DNA of 64,000 bases, from positions 1 to 64,000 of the forward strand of contig CAMDAH010000010.1 in NCBI GenBank assembly GCA_945888625.1. Reading direction: 5' to 3'. The stretch comes from Chryseobacterium gleum (GTDB lineage Bacteria; Bacteroidota; Bacteroidia; Flavobacteriales_D; Crocinitomicaceae). Made by a program: the position numbers and the translations under genes. Below, piece by piece: positions 27,103-36,585 of the stretch (its first letter is position 1; each line of letters begins with the position of its first letter). The notes under the pieces are model-generated. The model searched no databases. It saw only the letters and a program-made list of their open reading frames with translations, and had not been told where the DNA came from.

Positions 27103-28023
27103 ATGAAGAATATTAAGCTCTTTGCTATCGCCACATCGCTCATCATCGGTTTATTTAGCTGTAAAAATGGGGCTGCCAATAATGCAAATACAACGCTTTT
27201 AAATAAAAAAGATAGTTTATCCTACATTTTGGGTGCAATTAATGCGAAAACAATCATCGGAAGCGGTGCAAAATCGTTTGAAAACTTGGATAAAAAGCAG
27301 ATTATCATTGGATTTAATTCCAACTTGAATGAAGTTTCTGCTGATGCATGCCTCGCAACATTAAAAATGTTATTTGGGGAAAATTTCCAGGATTTTAATA
27401 AAAAATATGTTCAAGAAGGATCGCTTTGTATGGGAAAAATGACAGGGTATGCGTTCTATTATGACATTAAGAAATTGGGAGGGAAAGACTTGCTGAATTT
27501 TGATATGGTAAAAAAAGGTTTCGCCGACGGTTTGTATAAAAAAGATACGTTTTTACGAGATGAGGCAATGAAAAAAACAATGCAAAGTTTTATGGTGGGA
27601 CTAAATGAAAAAAACGGCGCTAAAATGATGGCTAAAGCAAAACTAATTAAAGGAGCTCAAGTTTTTGAAAATGGAGTTGTAATTCAAACCTTAAAAGATG
27701 GGCAAGGGCCTTTCCCCGGGTTGTCGGATGATGTGAAAGTTCACTATATTCTTACCTCATCAATTGGCGATACCCTACAAAATTCGTATAAAATGCCAAA
27801 TGAAAAAAACGAAATTGAATCTGTGCCTTTAAGTTTGGGTGGTGGCGTTATACCCGGTTGGTCATATGCTATACCAAAAATGAAAGTTGGGGGCACTTAT
27901 CGATTATACTTACCTTGGGAATTGGCATACGGCGAGCAACAAGGAAGAGAGTCTCTTTGTTTTATAGTTGAATTGATCGCTAGAGGCCCTGCAGGAAGTT
28001 TTACTAAATCGAAAAATGATTAA
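27103..28023 (+). CDS. FKBP-type peptidyl-prolyl isomerase lipoprotein
   Basis: This 306-residue exported lipoprotein (signal ending GLFSC, lipidated Cys near 18) has a helical FKBP N-terminal dimerisation-like domain (about residues 30-165) and a C-terminal FKBP isomerase domain (about 180-300) with VKVHYILT, IPGWSYAIPKMKVGG and YRLYLPWELAYG. It would speed proline isomerisation during folding of envelope proteins in the periplasm. ATG 27103 gives a clean lipoprotein signal; an upstream TTG in frame would add 13 residues of no signal character and lies in the promoter. It is 20 bases before the next lipoprotein gene, so the two form a unit. Confidence 0.9.
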   Translation: MKNIKLFAIATSLIIGLFSCKNGAANNANTTLLNKKDSLSYILGAINAKTIIGSGAKSFENLDKKQIIIGFNSNLNEVSADACLATLKMLFGENFQDFNKKYVQEGSLCMGKMTGYAFYYDIKKLGGKDLLNFDMVKKGFADGLYKKDTFLRDEAMKKTMQSFMVGLNEKNGAKMMAKAKLIKGAQVFENGVVIQTLKDGQGPFPGLSDDVKVHYILTSSIGDTLQNSYKMPNEKNEIESVPLSLGGGVIPGWSYAIPKMKVGGTYRLYLPWELAYGEQQGRESLCFIVELIARGPAGSFTKSKND

Positions 28024-28043
28024 CCAAAAAAAAAATTAATTAC

Positions 28044-29183
28044 ATGAAAAACAGTTTAATCTCTTTTTGGATACTCCTGTTTATTTCATTGAGTAGTTGT
28101 AGCGAAAAAATTGATTTGATTGGCGACTTTCAAGAAACTGCTGTAATATATGGTTTGTTAGATCAAGCCGATACACTACATTTCATCAAAATCACCCGTG
28201 CTTTTATTGGTCCAGGTGATGCCATGCAAATTGCACAGGTGGCAGACTCAAGCTATTTTGACCAAGTTGATGCTACAGTCACAGAAAAATTAAATGGTTT
28301 TATTACCAGAACATGGCAATTAAAAGATACCTTAATACAAGATAAGAATACCAACGGTGTTTTCTACGGTCCAATTCAAAAAGTGTATTATTTCAAAACG
28401 TTGGCAACAGGATCGAACGAATCACAAGTAATCTCTCCTAATCCGAGCGAAACATCACTTAACAAAAATGCTACTTACGAATTAAAAGTAATTTTGAATA
28501 ACGGTGAATTTGAAGTGACAGGCCTAACGCCCTTGGCAAGTGGCTTAACCACTACAGCCTCTTCTCAAAATTTCACCTTTAAATTTTCAGACAATCCAGG
28601 AGAATACGTATCAACCTCTGTTGCCGCATCCAACACGGGTAATTGCTATGTTGTCAATACCCAATTAGATATTGAATATAACGAATACATTGGAAACAAT
28701 AAAACACTTAAATCTTTTAACTGGACTTTAGGCGAAATTGATGTGTTGCCAAATTCAAGTAAGACTTTCGTTGCACTCGGTGAAACCTTCTACAATTTAG
28801 TGAAATCGAAAGTAGCAACCAATCCGCTAATAACAAGAAGAACATTCAACGGTATTCGCGTAACGCTTACAGGAGGTGCAGAGGAGCTATATAATTACAT
28901 GGTGGTAAACAAACCTAGTAGCACCCTAGCCCAAACAAAACCCTCATACACTAATCTTTCAGCCACCAACGGAAAAAGAGTTATTGGCATATTTTCTTCA
29001 AGACAAACAGTATCTACCTTTAAACCATTTTTTGTTGGGGCAGGACAAGCTTTTATTCGAGCTATAGATAAAAAAAGTACGAAAGAACTCTGCACTGGAC
29101 CAATCACAGGATTGCTACTATTTTGCTCAGATCACCCCGGTGACAATGTCTTAAACTTAGAAGAACCTTACGCTTGTCCATAA
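28044..29183 (+). CDS. Uncharacterised lipoprotein
   Basis: The 379-residue product has a lipoprotein signal (ISLSSCSEK, Cys near residue 19) and then a beta-rich mature part. The opening ETAVIYGLLDQADTLHFIKITRAF suggests a family of Bacteroidota surface lipoproteins, possibly related to DUF4249, but I cannot confirm this. Two cysteines near the C-terminus (GPITGLLLFCSDH and the final YACP) may pair. It follows the FKBP lipoprotein by 20 bases and ends 42 bases before priA, with a hairpin between. Function is unknown. Confidence 0.7.
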   Translation: MKNSLISFWILLFISLSSCSEKIDLIGDFQETAVIYGLLDQADTLHFIKITRAFIGPGDAMQIAQVADSSYFDQVDATVTEKLNGFITRTWQLKDTLIQDKNTNGVFYGPIQKVYYFKTLATGSNESQVISPNPSETSLNKNATYELKVILNNGEFEVTGLTPLASGLTTTASSQNFTFKFSDNPGEYVSTSVAASNTGNCYVVNTQLDIEYNEYIGNNKTLKSFNWTLGEIDVLPNSSKTFVALGETFYNLVKSKVATNPLITRRTFNGIRVTLTGGAEELYNYMVVNKPSSTLAQTKPSYTNLSATNGKRVIGIFSSRQTVSTFKPFFVGAGQAFIRAIDKKSTKELCTGPITGLLLFCSDHPGDNVLNLEEPYACP

Positions 29184-29206
29184 TTCCAATCTGTTGTAAT
29201 TGGAAT
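29183..29206 (+). terminator. Possible weak terminator between the lipoprotein gene and priA
   Basis: ATTCCAAT and ATTGGAAT form a perfect 8-base stem around an 8-base loop, starting at the last base of the lipoprotein stop codon. No T run follows, so termination would be weak. Confidence 0.35.
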
Positions 29207-29225
29207 AATAGCTATATTTATCATA

Positions 29226-31709
29226 ATGTCCGAACGCACTACCTTATTTGTTGACGTTGTGCTGCCTGTGCCCATTGCGCGAGCATTTACTTATCGCGTG
29301 CCGGTTGAACTTAACAAAGAAATCAGCTTCGGAATTCGAGTGATTGTTCCCTTCGGAAGAAACAAACGGCTGACTGGAATAATTGTGAAAATTCACGAAA
29401 TAGCACCATTAAACTACCAAGCAAAATACGTAGAATTAATCTTAGATGAATCGCCGATCATAACAGAAAAACAATTGTATCTATGGAATTGGATCTCCTC
29501 ATATTACCTTGCGCCTATTGGCGATGTTATGAATGCCGCCCTTCCTGCAAATTTTAAATTAGCAAGTGAAACAAAAGTGGTATTACACCCGGATTATGAC
29601 GCTCAACTTGACGGATTATCAGAAAAAGAACAAAGCATCGTTGAAATAATTGAAATTAGAGGGTTCGTAGACCTTAAGGAACTCGCCGATATAATGCAAA
29701 TAAAATATATTCATCCGATTATCAAACAGTTGATTGATAAGCGAATAGTTGCTACTCAGGAGGAAATTAATCAACGCTACACGCCAAAAACTATCGTTTG
29801 CATTCAACTTAATGATGCTTACGCATCGGATGATGCGCTGAATGAACTAATTCAATTACTAGAACAAAAACCGAGTGCACTTAATCAACTGAATGCTATT
29901 TTAATACTTATTAAATGCGCCCTAGAGTCAGGCTCCACAACAGATGCGGTGCCTAAAAATAGATTGATTAAACTAGACGTTAGTGCCTCAGCGATAGCCA
30001 CATTAGAAAAAAAAGGTGTTCTTCAGAGTAGTAAAATTCAAATTGATAGACTTGAAACTAGAGAAAACAACACCAATACCTTCAAAACCCTATCAGATAA
30101 TCAACGGAAAGCGCTCCTTGAAATTGAAACTTCCTTTGAACAAAAATCAATCACCCTATTACATGGAATTACAGGGTCAGGGAAAACTGAAATTTACGTT
30201 CAGCTTATTCAATCTTACTTGGATATGGGTAAACAGGTACTTTACCTATTGCCTGAAATAGCACTAACCACTCAATTAATTCAACGATTATCTGTTTATT
30301 TTGGAAAACAAATTGGCGTATACCATTCCAAATTTAATCAAAACGAGCGAGTTGAAATCTGGAATAAAGTTTTAGTAAATAACAATTCCGAATTTAGATT
30401 GATAATTGGCGCTAGATCGGCTGTATTTCTCCCTTATCAAAATCTCGGACTTATAATTGTTGATGAAGAACACGAAACTTCTTTTAAACAATATGATCCT
30501 TCACCACGATACAACGCACGCGATACCGCAATGATTTTGGCGCATAGCCACCAAGCTAAAACCTTATTGGGGTCTGCAACACCAAGTTTTGAATCCTATT
30601 TTAATGCCAAACTTGGGAAATATGGTCTTGTGGAGCTCACGGAACGCTACAAAGGGGTTCAACTACCAGATATTAGTTGTGCGGATTTAAAAAGTGAACG
30701 GAAATTAAAAACAATGTACACGAACTTTTCTTCTTTGTTGCTGCAAGAAATAGAAACAACACTTAAAAAGAAAGAACAAGTTATCCTTTTTCAAAACCGA
30801 AGAGGTTATACACCTCGGTGGTCCTGTGAAGTATGCACATGGACGCCAAAATGTACCAACTGCGATGTTACACTAACCTATCACAAATTTGGAAATAATT
30901 TGAAGTGTCACTATTGTAGCTACATCACCTCACCAATGGGTTCTTGCCACGCCTGCGGAAGCAATCGACTTAAAATGATTGGGTTTGGAACAGAAAAAAT
31001 AGAAGATGATTTAGCAATTAATTTTCCCGAAGCGCAAATTAAAAGAATGGATTTAGATACCACTAGATCAAAAAATGCCTATGCAGAAATAATAAATGAT
31101 TTTGAAAACAGAAAAATTGATGTGTTGATTGGAACTCAAATGCTATCAAAAGGCTTGGATTTTGACAATGTCACTTTAGTTGGTATCATGGATGCTGATA
31201 TGCTTCTTAATCGACCAGATTTTAGGGCATTCGAACGGTCCTTCCAACTGATGACACAAGTAGCCGGAAGAGCAGGACGAAAAGAAAAAAAAGGAAAGGT
31301 AATCATTCAAACAGGCCAAACTGACCACTGGGTGATTAAAAAAGTAATTGAGCACGATTTTATATCATTTTACAACAATGAAATCCTAGAACGGGAAAAT
31401 TTTTATTACCCTCCCTTCTTCAAGTTAATAGTGTTAACGCTTAAACATAGCGAAGAGTCCTTGCTAAATGCAGCAGCTAACGATTTAGCGAACGCATTAA
31501 AAGCTACGTTTAAAGAAAGAGTACTTGGGCCAGAATTTCCGATTATAAAAAAAATACAAAATTTATTTTTAAAGGAAATCAAAATAAAATACGAAAAAAG
31601 CTTATCCGACTCTAAATTAAAAGAGCGCATTCAAGCGCTCTTAACTGATTTTTATACTAAACCACAAAATAAAAGTGTAAGGGTTGTTATCGATGTTGAT
31701 CCAATTTAA
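29226..31709 (+). CDS. priA: Primosomal protein N' (replication restart helicase PriA)
   Basis: PriA recognises stalled forks and D-loops and reloads the replicative helicase. The 827 residues show the N-terminal 3'-DNA-binding domain (from [20 protein letters not shown]), a winged-helix region, and helicase lobe 1 with Walker [10 protein letters not shown] (near 312) and DEEHE (near 415). The zinc-binding insertion carries CEVC, CTNC, CHYC and CHAC (about residues 531-580). Helicase lobe 2 includes the GTQML and QVAGRAGR motifs. The stop codon overlaps that of the convergent sigma-factor gene by four bases. Length is typical. Confidence 0.96.
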   Translation: MSERTTLFVDVVLPVPIARAFTYRVPVELNKEISFGIRVIVPFGRNKRLTGIIVKIHEIAPLNYQAKYVELILDESPIITEKQLYLWNWISSYYLAPIGDVMNAALPANFKLASETKVVLHPDYDAQLDGLSEKEQSIVEIIEIRGFVDLKELADIMQIKYIHPIIKQLIDKRIVATQEEINQRYTPKTIVCIQLNDAYASDDALNELIQLLEQKPSALNQLNAILILIKCALESGSTTDAVPKNRLIKLDVSASAIATLEKKGVLQSSKIQIDRLETRENNTNTFKTLSDNQRKALLEIETSFEQKSITLLHGITGSGKTEIYVQLIQSYLDMGKQVLYLLPEIALTTQLIQRLSVYFGKQIGVYHSKFNQNERVEIWNKVLVNNNSEFRLIIGARSAVFLPYQNLGLIIVDEEHETSFKQYDPSPRYNARDTAMILAHSHQAKTLLGSATPSFESYFNAKLGKYGLVELTERYKGVQLPDISCADLKSERKLKTMYTNFSSLLLQEIETTLKKKEQVILFQNRRGYTPRWSCEVCTWTPKCTNCDVTLTYHKFGNNLKCHYCSYITSPMGSCHACGSNRLKMIGFGTEKIEDDLAINFPEAQIKRMDLDTTRSKNAYAEIINDFENRKIDVLIGTQMLSKGLDFDNVTLVGIMDADMLLNRPDFRAFERSFQLMTQVAGRAGRKEKKGKVIIQTGQTDHWVIKKVIEHDFISFYNNEILERENFYYPPFFKLIVLTLKHSEESLLNAAANDLANALKATFKERVLGPEFPIIKKIQNLFLKEIKIKYEKSLSDSKLKERIQALLTDFYTKPQNKSVRVVIDVDPI

Positions 31710-32575
31710 CCCAAGTATTCCTGTAGTGACTTGTTTTTGGAAATATGCTTTAGTCGACGAATAGCCTTTTCTTTAATTTGACGAACACGTTCTCTCGTTA
31801 ACTCAAAACGATCGCCGATTTCTTCTAATGACAACGGCGCTTTGCCTTCAAGTCCAAAAAACATTGAAATAACCTCACTCTCGCGGGGTGTTAAGGTAGT
31901 TAAGGAACGACGAATATCACACCGCAAAGATTCTAAGACCAAATTATTCTCTGGACTAGGTAAAGAATCGCCCATTAATACATCGTACATATTGGAAGAA
32001 GATTCGTCACTCTCAACTAAGGGAGCATCCATTGACACATGTCGACCGTTTTGAGCCAAAGATTGCTTAATTTCTTCAGTACTACAACTCAAAAATTCCG
32101 CCAACTCCTCAGCAGAAGGTTGTCGTTCAAACTTTTGTTCTAGCTCAGAAAAAGCGCGGTTTATTTTGTTAATATTACCAATTTTATTTAAGGGTAAACG
32201 CACAATTCGCGCCTGTTCAGCAAGGGCTTGTAGGATAGATTGTCTTATCCACCAAACTGCATAAGAAATGAATTTAAATCCCCGCGTTTCATCAAAACGT
32301 TCGGCTGCTTTGATCAATCCTAAATTGCCCTCATTAATCAAATCGGGTAAAGCCAATCCTTGATTTTGATATTGCTTAGAAACCGAAACTACAAAGCGCA
32401 AATTAGCTTTGGTTAAGCGTTCTAAAGCCACACGATCACCTGCTCTAATTTTTCTTGCTAATTCGACCTCCTCATCCGCAGTAATTAGATCAACACGACC
32501 TATTTCTTGTAAATATTTGTCAAGAGAAGCGGTCTCCCTATTCGTGACCTGTTTAGCGATTTTTAATTGCCTCAT
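31706..32575 (-). CDS. rpoD: Primary RNA polymerase sigma factor (RpoD/SigA, Bacteroidota type)
   Basis: This 289-residue sigma-70 protein directs RNA polymerase to housekeeping promoters. The short form lacking region 1.1 and the nonconserved insert, beginning [21 protein letters not shown], is the primary sigma of Bacteroidota. Regions 1.2 ([10 protein letters not shown]), 2 ([19 protein letters not shown], then WWIRQSI), 3 and 4 (TLTPREseV and [18 protein letters not shown]) are all present. It is the factor that reads the TAnnTTTG promoters seen across this window. It is convergent with priA, sharing TTAA at the stop codons. No clear -7 box precedes it, only an AT-rich stretch with three TTTA units. 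Confidence 0.95.
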   Translation of the reverse strand: MRQLKIAKQVTNRETASLDKYLQEIGRVDLITADEEVELARKIRAGDRVALERLTKANLRFVVSVSKQYQNQGLALPDLINEGNLGLIKAAERFDETRGFKFISYAVWWIRQSILQALAEQARIVRLPLNKIGNINKINRAFSELEQKFERQPSAEELAEFLSCSTEEIKQSLAQNGRHVSMDAPLVESDESSSNMYDVLMGDSLPSPENNLVLESLRCDIRRSLTTLTPRESEVISMFFGLEGKAPLSLEEIGDRFELTRERVRQIKEKAIRRLKHISKNKSLQEYLG

Positions 32576-32724
32576 AATTGTTTATTTATTTATTTAAGTG
32601 ATTGCCTTAACGAAAGAAATTTGATAAGGTTAGGTTAATAATGAAAAAACCCTAAAAAGATTACACTAATATGAAGATTAACGGGGAATCAAATACAATA
32701 ATTGGTCATTGACTGAACAATCAA

Positions 32725-33693
32725 TCAATATCCTAATTTTTTACGCACCCTAAGCAAGACTTCTTGAGCTGTTTTTCGAGCTTTTAAAGCCCCTTCAGAT
32801 AAGATTAAATTCAATTCGTCTTCATGAGACATGTAGTACGCATATTTTTCTCGCTCACGACTAAACATAGTCAAGATTTTTTCAAATAAGGCCTGCTTTG
32901 CATGACCGTAACCGTACCCCCCATTGACATAATTTTGGCGCATAACTTCCTTCTCTTCGGATGTTGCTAACAAAGCGTACAAACTAAATATTGTACAAGT
33001 AGAAGGTTCTTTTGGTAATGCCAACGGAGTGCTATCAGACGAAATCGACATGATTTGTCTCCGCAATTCTTTTTCGTCCAAAAAAATATCAATATAATTA
33101 TTTCTAGACTTACTCATTTTCTGACCGTCAGTTCCTGGAATTAACATAGTTGATTCCGAAACTCTTTCTGAAGGAACTACGAAAGTATCTCCCATTTTTA
33201 AATTAAACCGAGCGGCCACATCCCGAGTCATCTCAAGATGCTGTAACTGATCTTTTCCAACAGGAACAATGAGCGCATCATATAATAAAATATCAGCAGC
33301 CATAAGCATAGGATAAGTGAAAAGACCCGCGTTTACGTCATCTAAACGATCCGACTTATCCTTGAAACTGTGGGCTAAAGTTAAGCGTTGAAAAGGGAAA
33401 AAGGATAGTAAATACCACATGAGTTCGGTCACCTCAGGAACGTCACTCTGCCTATAAAAAGTAGCTTTAGATGCGTCTAAACCACAAGCCAACCAGGTCG
33501 CTGCTGTTGATTTAGTATTATCTAGTAATACCTTGGCATCTTTAATTTGCGTTAATGAATGAAGGTTGGCAATAAAAAAATAAGCGTCGTTTTCAACTTG
33601 GTTAGATAAATCAATTGCAGGTAAAATTGCACCAAGGATATTACCTAAATGCGGTGTTCCTGTGCTTTGTATCCCTGTTAATATTCTTGCCAT
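32725..33693 (-). CDS. trpS: Tryptophanyl-tRNA synthetase
   Basis: TrpS charges tRNA-Trp in the cytoplasm. The 322-residue class I enzyme has the HIGH-type site TGTPHLGNILGAI at residues 9-21, the tryptophan-binding region MLMAADILLYDA near 125, and the KMSKS loop DGQKMSKSRNNYID near 190. ATG 33693 begins MARILTGIQ, the usual N-terminus; the frame extends six codons upstream to a TTG that overlaps the -7 box and is rejected. It is transcribed alone, divergent from plsC. Confidence 0.96.
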   Translation of the reverse strand: MARILTGIQSTGTPHLGNILGAILPAIDLSNQVENDAYFFIANLHSLTQIKDAKVLLDNTKSTAATWLACGLDASKATFYRQSDVPEVTELMWYLLSFFPFQRLTLAHSFKDKSDRLDDVNAGLFTYPMLMAADILLYDALIVPVGKDQLQHLEMTRDVAARFNLKMGDTFVVPSERVSESTMLIPGTDGQKMSKSRNNYIDIFLDEKELRRQIMSISSDSTPLALPKEPSTCTIFSLYALLATSEEKEVMRQNYVNGGYGYGHAKQALFEKILTMFSREREKYAYYMSHEDELNLILSEGALKARKTAQEVLLRVRKKLGY

Positions 33694-33708
33694 TATGACT
33701 ATTTCCAA

Positions 33709-33716
33709 CAAAAATA
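33709..33716 (-). promoter_or_regulatory. -7 box of the trpS promoter
   Basis: The minus strand reads TATTTTTG, a full consensus match, 15 bases before the trpS ATG. Confidence 0.5.
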
Positions 33717-33762
33717 ATTAAAAGCATTTAAAGCGTAGGCCTTAATTCTCTTGTTAATTCAC

Positions 33763-33770
33763 TAAATTTG
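33763..33770 (+). promoter_or_regulatory. -7 box abutting the plsC start
   Basis: TAAATTTG is a full consensus match and ends 3 bases before ATG 33774, implying almost no leader. Confidence 0.45.
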
Positions 33771-33773
33771 AAA

Positions 33774-34535
33774 ATGAAATACATTCACGGGCTTTTTGCG
33801 AACATCTGGAAAATGTATATTGCTATTGTTTTCAGCATTTTTGCAATGCTATTTTACCCTTTCTTGTACATTTTGATTTTTAATCCCAAGTGGAAAAAAA
33901 CAAGTTTTAAGTTCTTTATCGTTTGGAGCTGGTGCATGCGCATTTTTTGTTTTTATCACGTAAAAAAAATTAACCATTCCACAATTGTCCCAACAGGACC
34001 TTATGTGATTGTTTCTAATCATGTTTCTTACCTAGATATCTTTTTGATGTATTCCATACTACCTAAATCGCCATTTGTTTTCCTTGGAAAAAGTGAAATC
34101 CTATCCTATCCAATCATTCGGACATACTTTAAAAACTTAAACATCCCCGTTTACAGAAACGACAAAACAAAATCTGGAAAAGCTTATTCGGAGTCGATTA
34201 AAGCGGTGAATAATGGCTGGTCATTGGTTATTTTTCCAGAAGGAACAATTCCCGAAAATGACATTCCAAAAATGCTTCCATTTAAGAATGGCGCTTTCAA
34301 GTTAGCCAAAGCACTAAACATTCCTGTTTTACCTCTTACTTTTGAAAATAACCACCGCCTGTTTTCAGACCCCACTAATATCTGGGGGCCTGCAAGACCA
34401 GGGCTTTCCATCGTCCATATTCACGAAGTTATTTCACTAGAAACGATTCAGCAAATGAACCAAGATGAACTGAGCCAACATTGTTTTGAAATAATTTCAA
34501 AGCCCTTAATGGAAAAACATCCCGAACTTTATTAA
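33774..34535 (+). CDS. plsC: 1-acyl-sn-glycerol-3-phosphate acyltransferase
   Basis: PlsC adds the second acyl chain to lysophosphatidic acid during phospholipid synthesis at the inner membrane. The 253-residue protein has hydrophobic N-terminal segments (about residues 10-50), the catalytic NHXXXXD-type motif SNHVSYLDIF near 83-92, and the glycerol-phosphate-binding FPEGT near 155. ATG 33774 is preferred over an in-frame TTG two codons before because the TTG is part of the -7 box. It precedes gatC by 9 bases. Confidence 0.93.
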   Translation: MKYIHGLFANIWKMYIAIVFSIFAMLFYPFLYILIFNPKWKKTSFKFFIVWSWCMRIFCFYHVKKINHSTIVPTGPYVIVSNHVSYLDIFLMYSILPKSPFVFLGKSEILSYPIIRTYFKNLNIPVYRNDKTKSGKAYSESIKAVNNGWSLVIFPEGTIPENDIPKMLPFKNGAFKLAKALNIPVLPLTFENNHRLFSDPTNIWGPARPGLSIVHIHEVISLETIQQMNQDELSQHCFEIISKPLMEKHPELY

Positions 34536-34544
34536 TTTTACAAC

Positions 34545-34835
34545 ATGCGTATTGACGACGAATTAATTGACCACCTATCTTATCTCGCAAAGCTCAAGTT
34601 TGAAGGTGTTGAAAAGGAGGCTATTAAATCAGATATGAACAAGATTACTGGGTTCATGCAAAAATTAAGTGAAGTCGACACAGAAAATATTGAGCCCTTA
34701 ATTTTTATGACCGAAGAATTTGATCGTCTTCGACAAGACACAGCACAAAATTCAATATCTCAACAAGATGCTTTGAGAAATGCACCCAAAAAAGACAGTG
34801 ATTATTTTAGAATACCAAAAGTATTGGATAAATAA
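34545..34835 (+). CDS. gatC: Aspartyl/glutamyl-tRNA amidotransferase subunit C
   Basis: GatC is the small clamp subunit of GatCAB, which turns misacylated Glu-tRNA-Gln or Asp-tRNA-Asn into the amidated form. The 96 residues have the family shape: N-terminal DDELIDHLSYLAKLKF helix, KITGFMQKLSEVDTENIEP, and C-terminal DYFRIPKVLDK. The catalytic GatA and GatB genes are not in the window. It lies 9 bases after plsC and was probably co-transcribed. It converges with the zinc-ribbon gene, one base away. Confidence 0.93.
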   Translation: MRIDDELIDHLSYLAKLKFEGVEKEAIKSDMNKITGFMQKLSEVDTENIEPLIFMTEEFDRLRQDTAQNSISQQDALRNAPKKDSDYFRIPKVLDK

Positions 34836-34836
34836 T

Positions 34837-35199
34837 TTATCGAACATATTCTTGTTTTTGGACAAGCATATATTGATCATTGTCTAACTTGATGTATCCA
34901 TATTCATAGCAGAAATAATAATTATAGCCTTTTTGAGTCTTGTAAAGGTTAGTAAAATAATGAAAATTAAATCCTTCCTCTGCTAAACTAATTCCATCTA
35001 TTGTTTTTTTTCCAATAGGATTTAATTCGTATAGTATCCTGCGGTTTTTGCGAAGTATTCTGTTAACTCGCCTAACAATTGAATTGGCGTCTTCATTTAA
35101 GCGATTGTTAAAAGAATTTCGACAGTAATCACTACAAAACTTTTGATCTTTACGACCGGCTAGTTTTACACTGCATTCCATGCAGTTACGTACTTCCAT
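34837..35199 (-). CDS. Small zinc-ribbon protein of unknown function
   Basis: The 120-residue product begins MEVRNCMECSVKLAG and holds two CX2C/CX3C pairs (CMEC, then CSDYC), forming a treble-clef-like zinc site within residues 6-28. A basic helix (VRRVNRILRKNRRIL) and a tyrosine-rich beta region (GYNYYFCYEYGYI) follow. The start at 35199 avoids 13 upstream residues without conservation features. The fold suggests nucleic acid binding, but no function is known. It lies downstream of rnz on the same strand. Confidence 0.7.
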   Translation of the reverse strand: MEVRNCMECSVKLAGRKDQKFCSDYCRNSFNNRLNEDANSIVRRVNRILRKNRRILYELNPIGKKTIDGISLAEEGFNFHYFTNLYKTQKGYNYYFCYEYGYIKLDNDQYMLVQKQEYVR

Positions 35200-35304
35200 A
35201 TTATATATAAATGACGTTGAAGAAAAATTTAAAATCATTAGGATAACGTAAAAAGCTATAAAAAATTCGAATTTTTTTGATGCAATTAATTTAATCCAAT
35301 AGCG

Positions 35305-36225
35305 CTAATCAACGGTAAACTTTGAGCCGTCTTCAACTACCACCGTATTGGGAAATATAGCTGTTGCCTCAGAAAGATGCTCATCACCATTTGAATACCT
35401 TGATGAAAAATGACCAAGATATAATTTTTTCACACCTAACATTAAAGCAATTTTTGCAGCTTGTTCTGCCGTAGAATGTGCCGTTTCTTTTGCCCTATTT
35501 TTATGCTGATTTGTAAAAGTTGCCTCATGATATAAAACAGATGTTCCTTTTATGAAAGAAAATAAATTATCAAATGGTGCCGTATCAGAACAATAGGCGT
35601 AACTTCTAGGGGGAGGCGCGGGTAGCGTGAAGTCAGCATATCGCAGCAAAGTCCCGTCTAATAGTTCAATGTCATTTCCCAATTTAAGTATTCTATAAAA
35701 CTCTTTTTTTACTCCCGCATCACTTAACGCTGAAAAATTAAGCATTAGCTCCATCCCTTTCTCTTCAATTAAGAACCCAAACGTTTTAATTCGATGCTTC
35801 ATTGGAAAAGCACTAACCTTTACTAGCTTATCTTCGAAAATAACGTCTTTTTGAGGGGAACATAAAGGCACAAATTGCATTTGAAAATTCAGAGGGGTAT
35901 AAGCTACTTCAAATTGCATTTTTAAAATAGCCTCAAGTTCTGGTGGTCCGTAAACTGTTAGACCTTGATTTCTTCCCAATAAATTCATGGTACTTAACAA
36001 ACCAATCAAACCGAAATAATGATCACCATGAAGATGAGAAATGAAAATTTGAGTTATTTTTTGAAAATGAACCCCAAACCGACGCATTTGCGTCTGAGTT
36101 CCTTCGCCACAATCAATTAAAAGGTGACGATTATTACAAATGATGTACTGTGCACTTGGTGCTCTTTTAGGCGTGGGTAAAGCTGCTCCACTACCGAGAA
36201 TTACAACTTGAAACGGATTAATCAA
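35305..36225 (-). CDS. rnz: Ribonuclease Z
   Basis: This zinc-dependent metallo-beta-lactamase-fold enzyme trims tRNA precursors at their 3' ends, a step needed here for tRNAs without an encoded CCA such as the one at 21.1 kb. The 306 residues contain the HXHXDH signature SHLHGDHYFG near 63-72 and the family-typical GSGAALPTPKRAPSAQ opening. Later motifs are CSDTAPFD near 210, HEATF near 232 and HFSSRY near 277. Its start overlaps the end of the STAS gene by 8 bases. Confidence 0.95.
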   Translation of the reverse strand: MINPFQVVILGSGAALPTPKRAPSAQYIICNNRHLLIDCGEGTQTQMRRFGVHFQKITQIFISHLHGDHYFGLIGLLSTMNLLGRNQGLTVYGPPELEAILKMQFEVAYTPLNFQMQFVPLCSPQKDVIFEDKLVKVSAFPMKHRIKTFGFLIEEKGMELMLNFSALSDAGVKKEFYRILKLGNDIELLDGTLLRYADFTLPAPPPRSYAYCSDTAPFDNLFSFIKGTSVLYHEATFTNQHKNRAKETAHSTAEQAAKIALMLGVKKLYLGHFSSRYSNGDEHLSEATAIFPNTVVVEDGSKFTVD

Positions 36226-36556
36226 GGCTAGCTAATGCTTCTTCTTTTGTTGATAAAATGGATAAAACTCTATCTAATTGAGCAATTTGCACCATTTTTA
36301 AAACCGAAGCTTGTAGGCCGTACATAACAAACGAACCATTCGTATCTTTACAAAGTCGGTTAGCCACTAAAATAGCACTTAATCCAGAGGAATCGCAGTA
36401 ACGTGTTTTTTCAAGATTTAGAACGATTTTATTATTTCCTGATTTATTTACAACCGTAAACACTGTTTTCAACTCCGGCGCATTTGTAGAATCCAACTTT
36501 TCAACATTGGAAACAATTACTACCGTTTTACCGTGATACTCACTTGGAAAATTCAT
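36218..36556 (-). CDS. STAS-domain protein, anti-sigma factor antagonist-like
   Basis: The 112-residue protein is one STAS domain resembling SpoIIAA. The phosphorylatable serine is in the CDSSGLSAIL motif (about residues 55-64). Proteins of this family switch partner proteins by phosphorylation. No anti-sigma kinase gene is close by, so its partner is unknown. It lies 29 bases after pyrB and overlaps rnz by 8 bases, so it belongs to the pyrR-pyrB-STAS-rnz unit. Confidence 0.88.
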   Translation of the reverse strand: MNFPSEYHGKTVVIVSNVEKLDSTNAPELKTVFTVVNKSGNNKIVLNLEKTRYCDSSGLSAILVANRLCKDTNGSFVMYGLQASVLKMVQIAQLDRVLSILSTKEEALASLD

Positions 36557-36585
36557 AAAATTTATTTTTTCAAATGTAAAAAAAA

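Noticed and set aside
32581..32596. TTTA repeated units upstream of the sigma factor gene
   Set aside because: Short simple sequence in AT-rich DNA; too few units to be a meaningful repeat.
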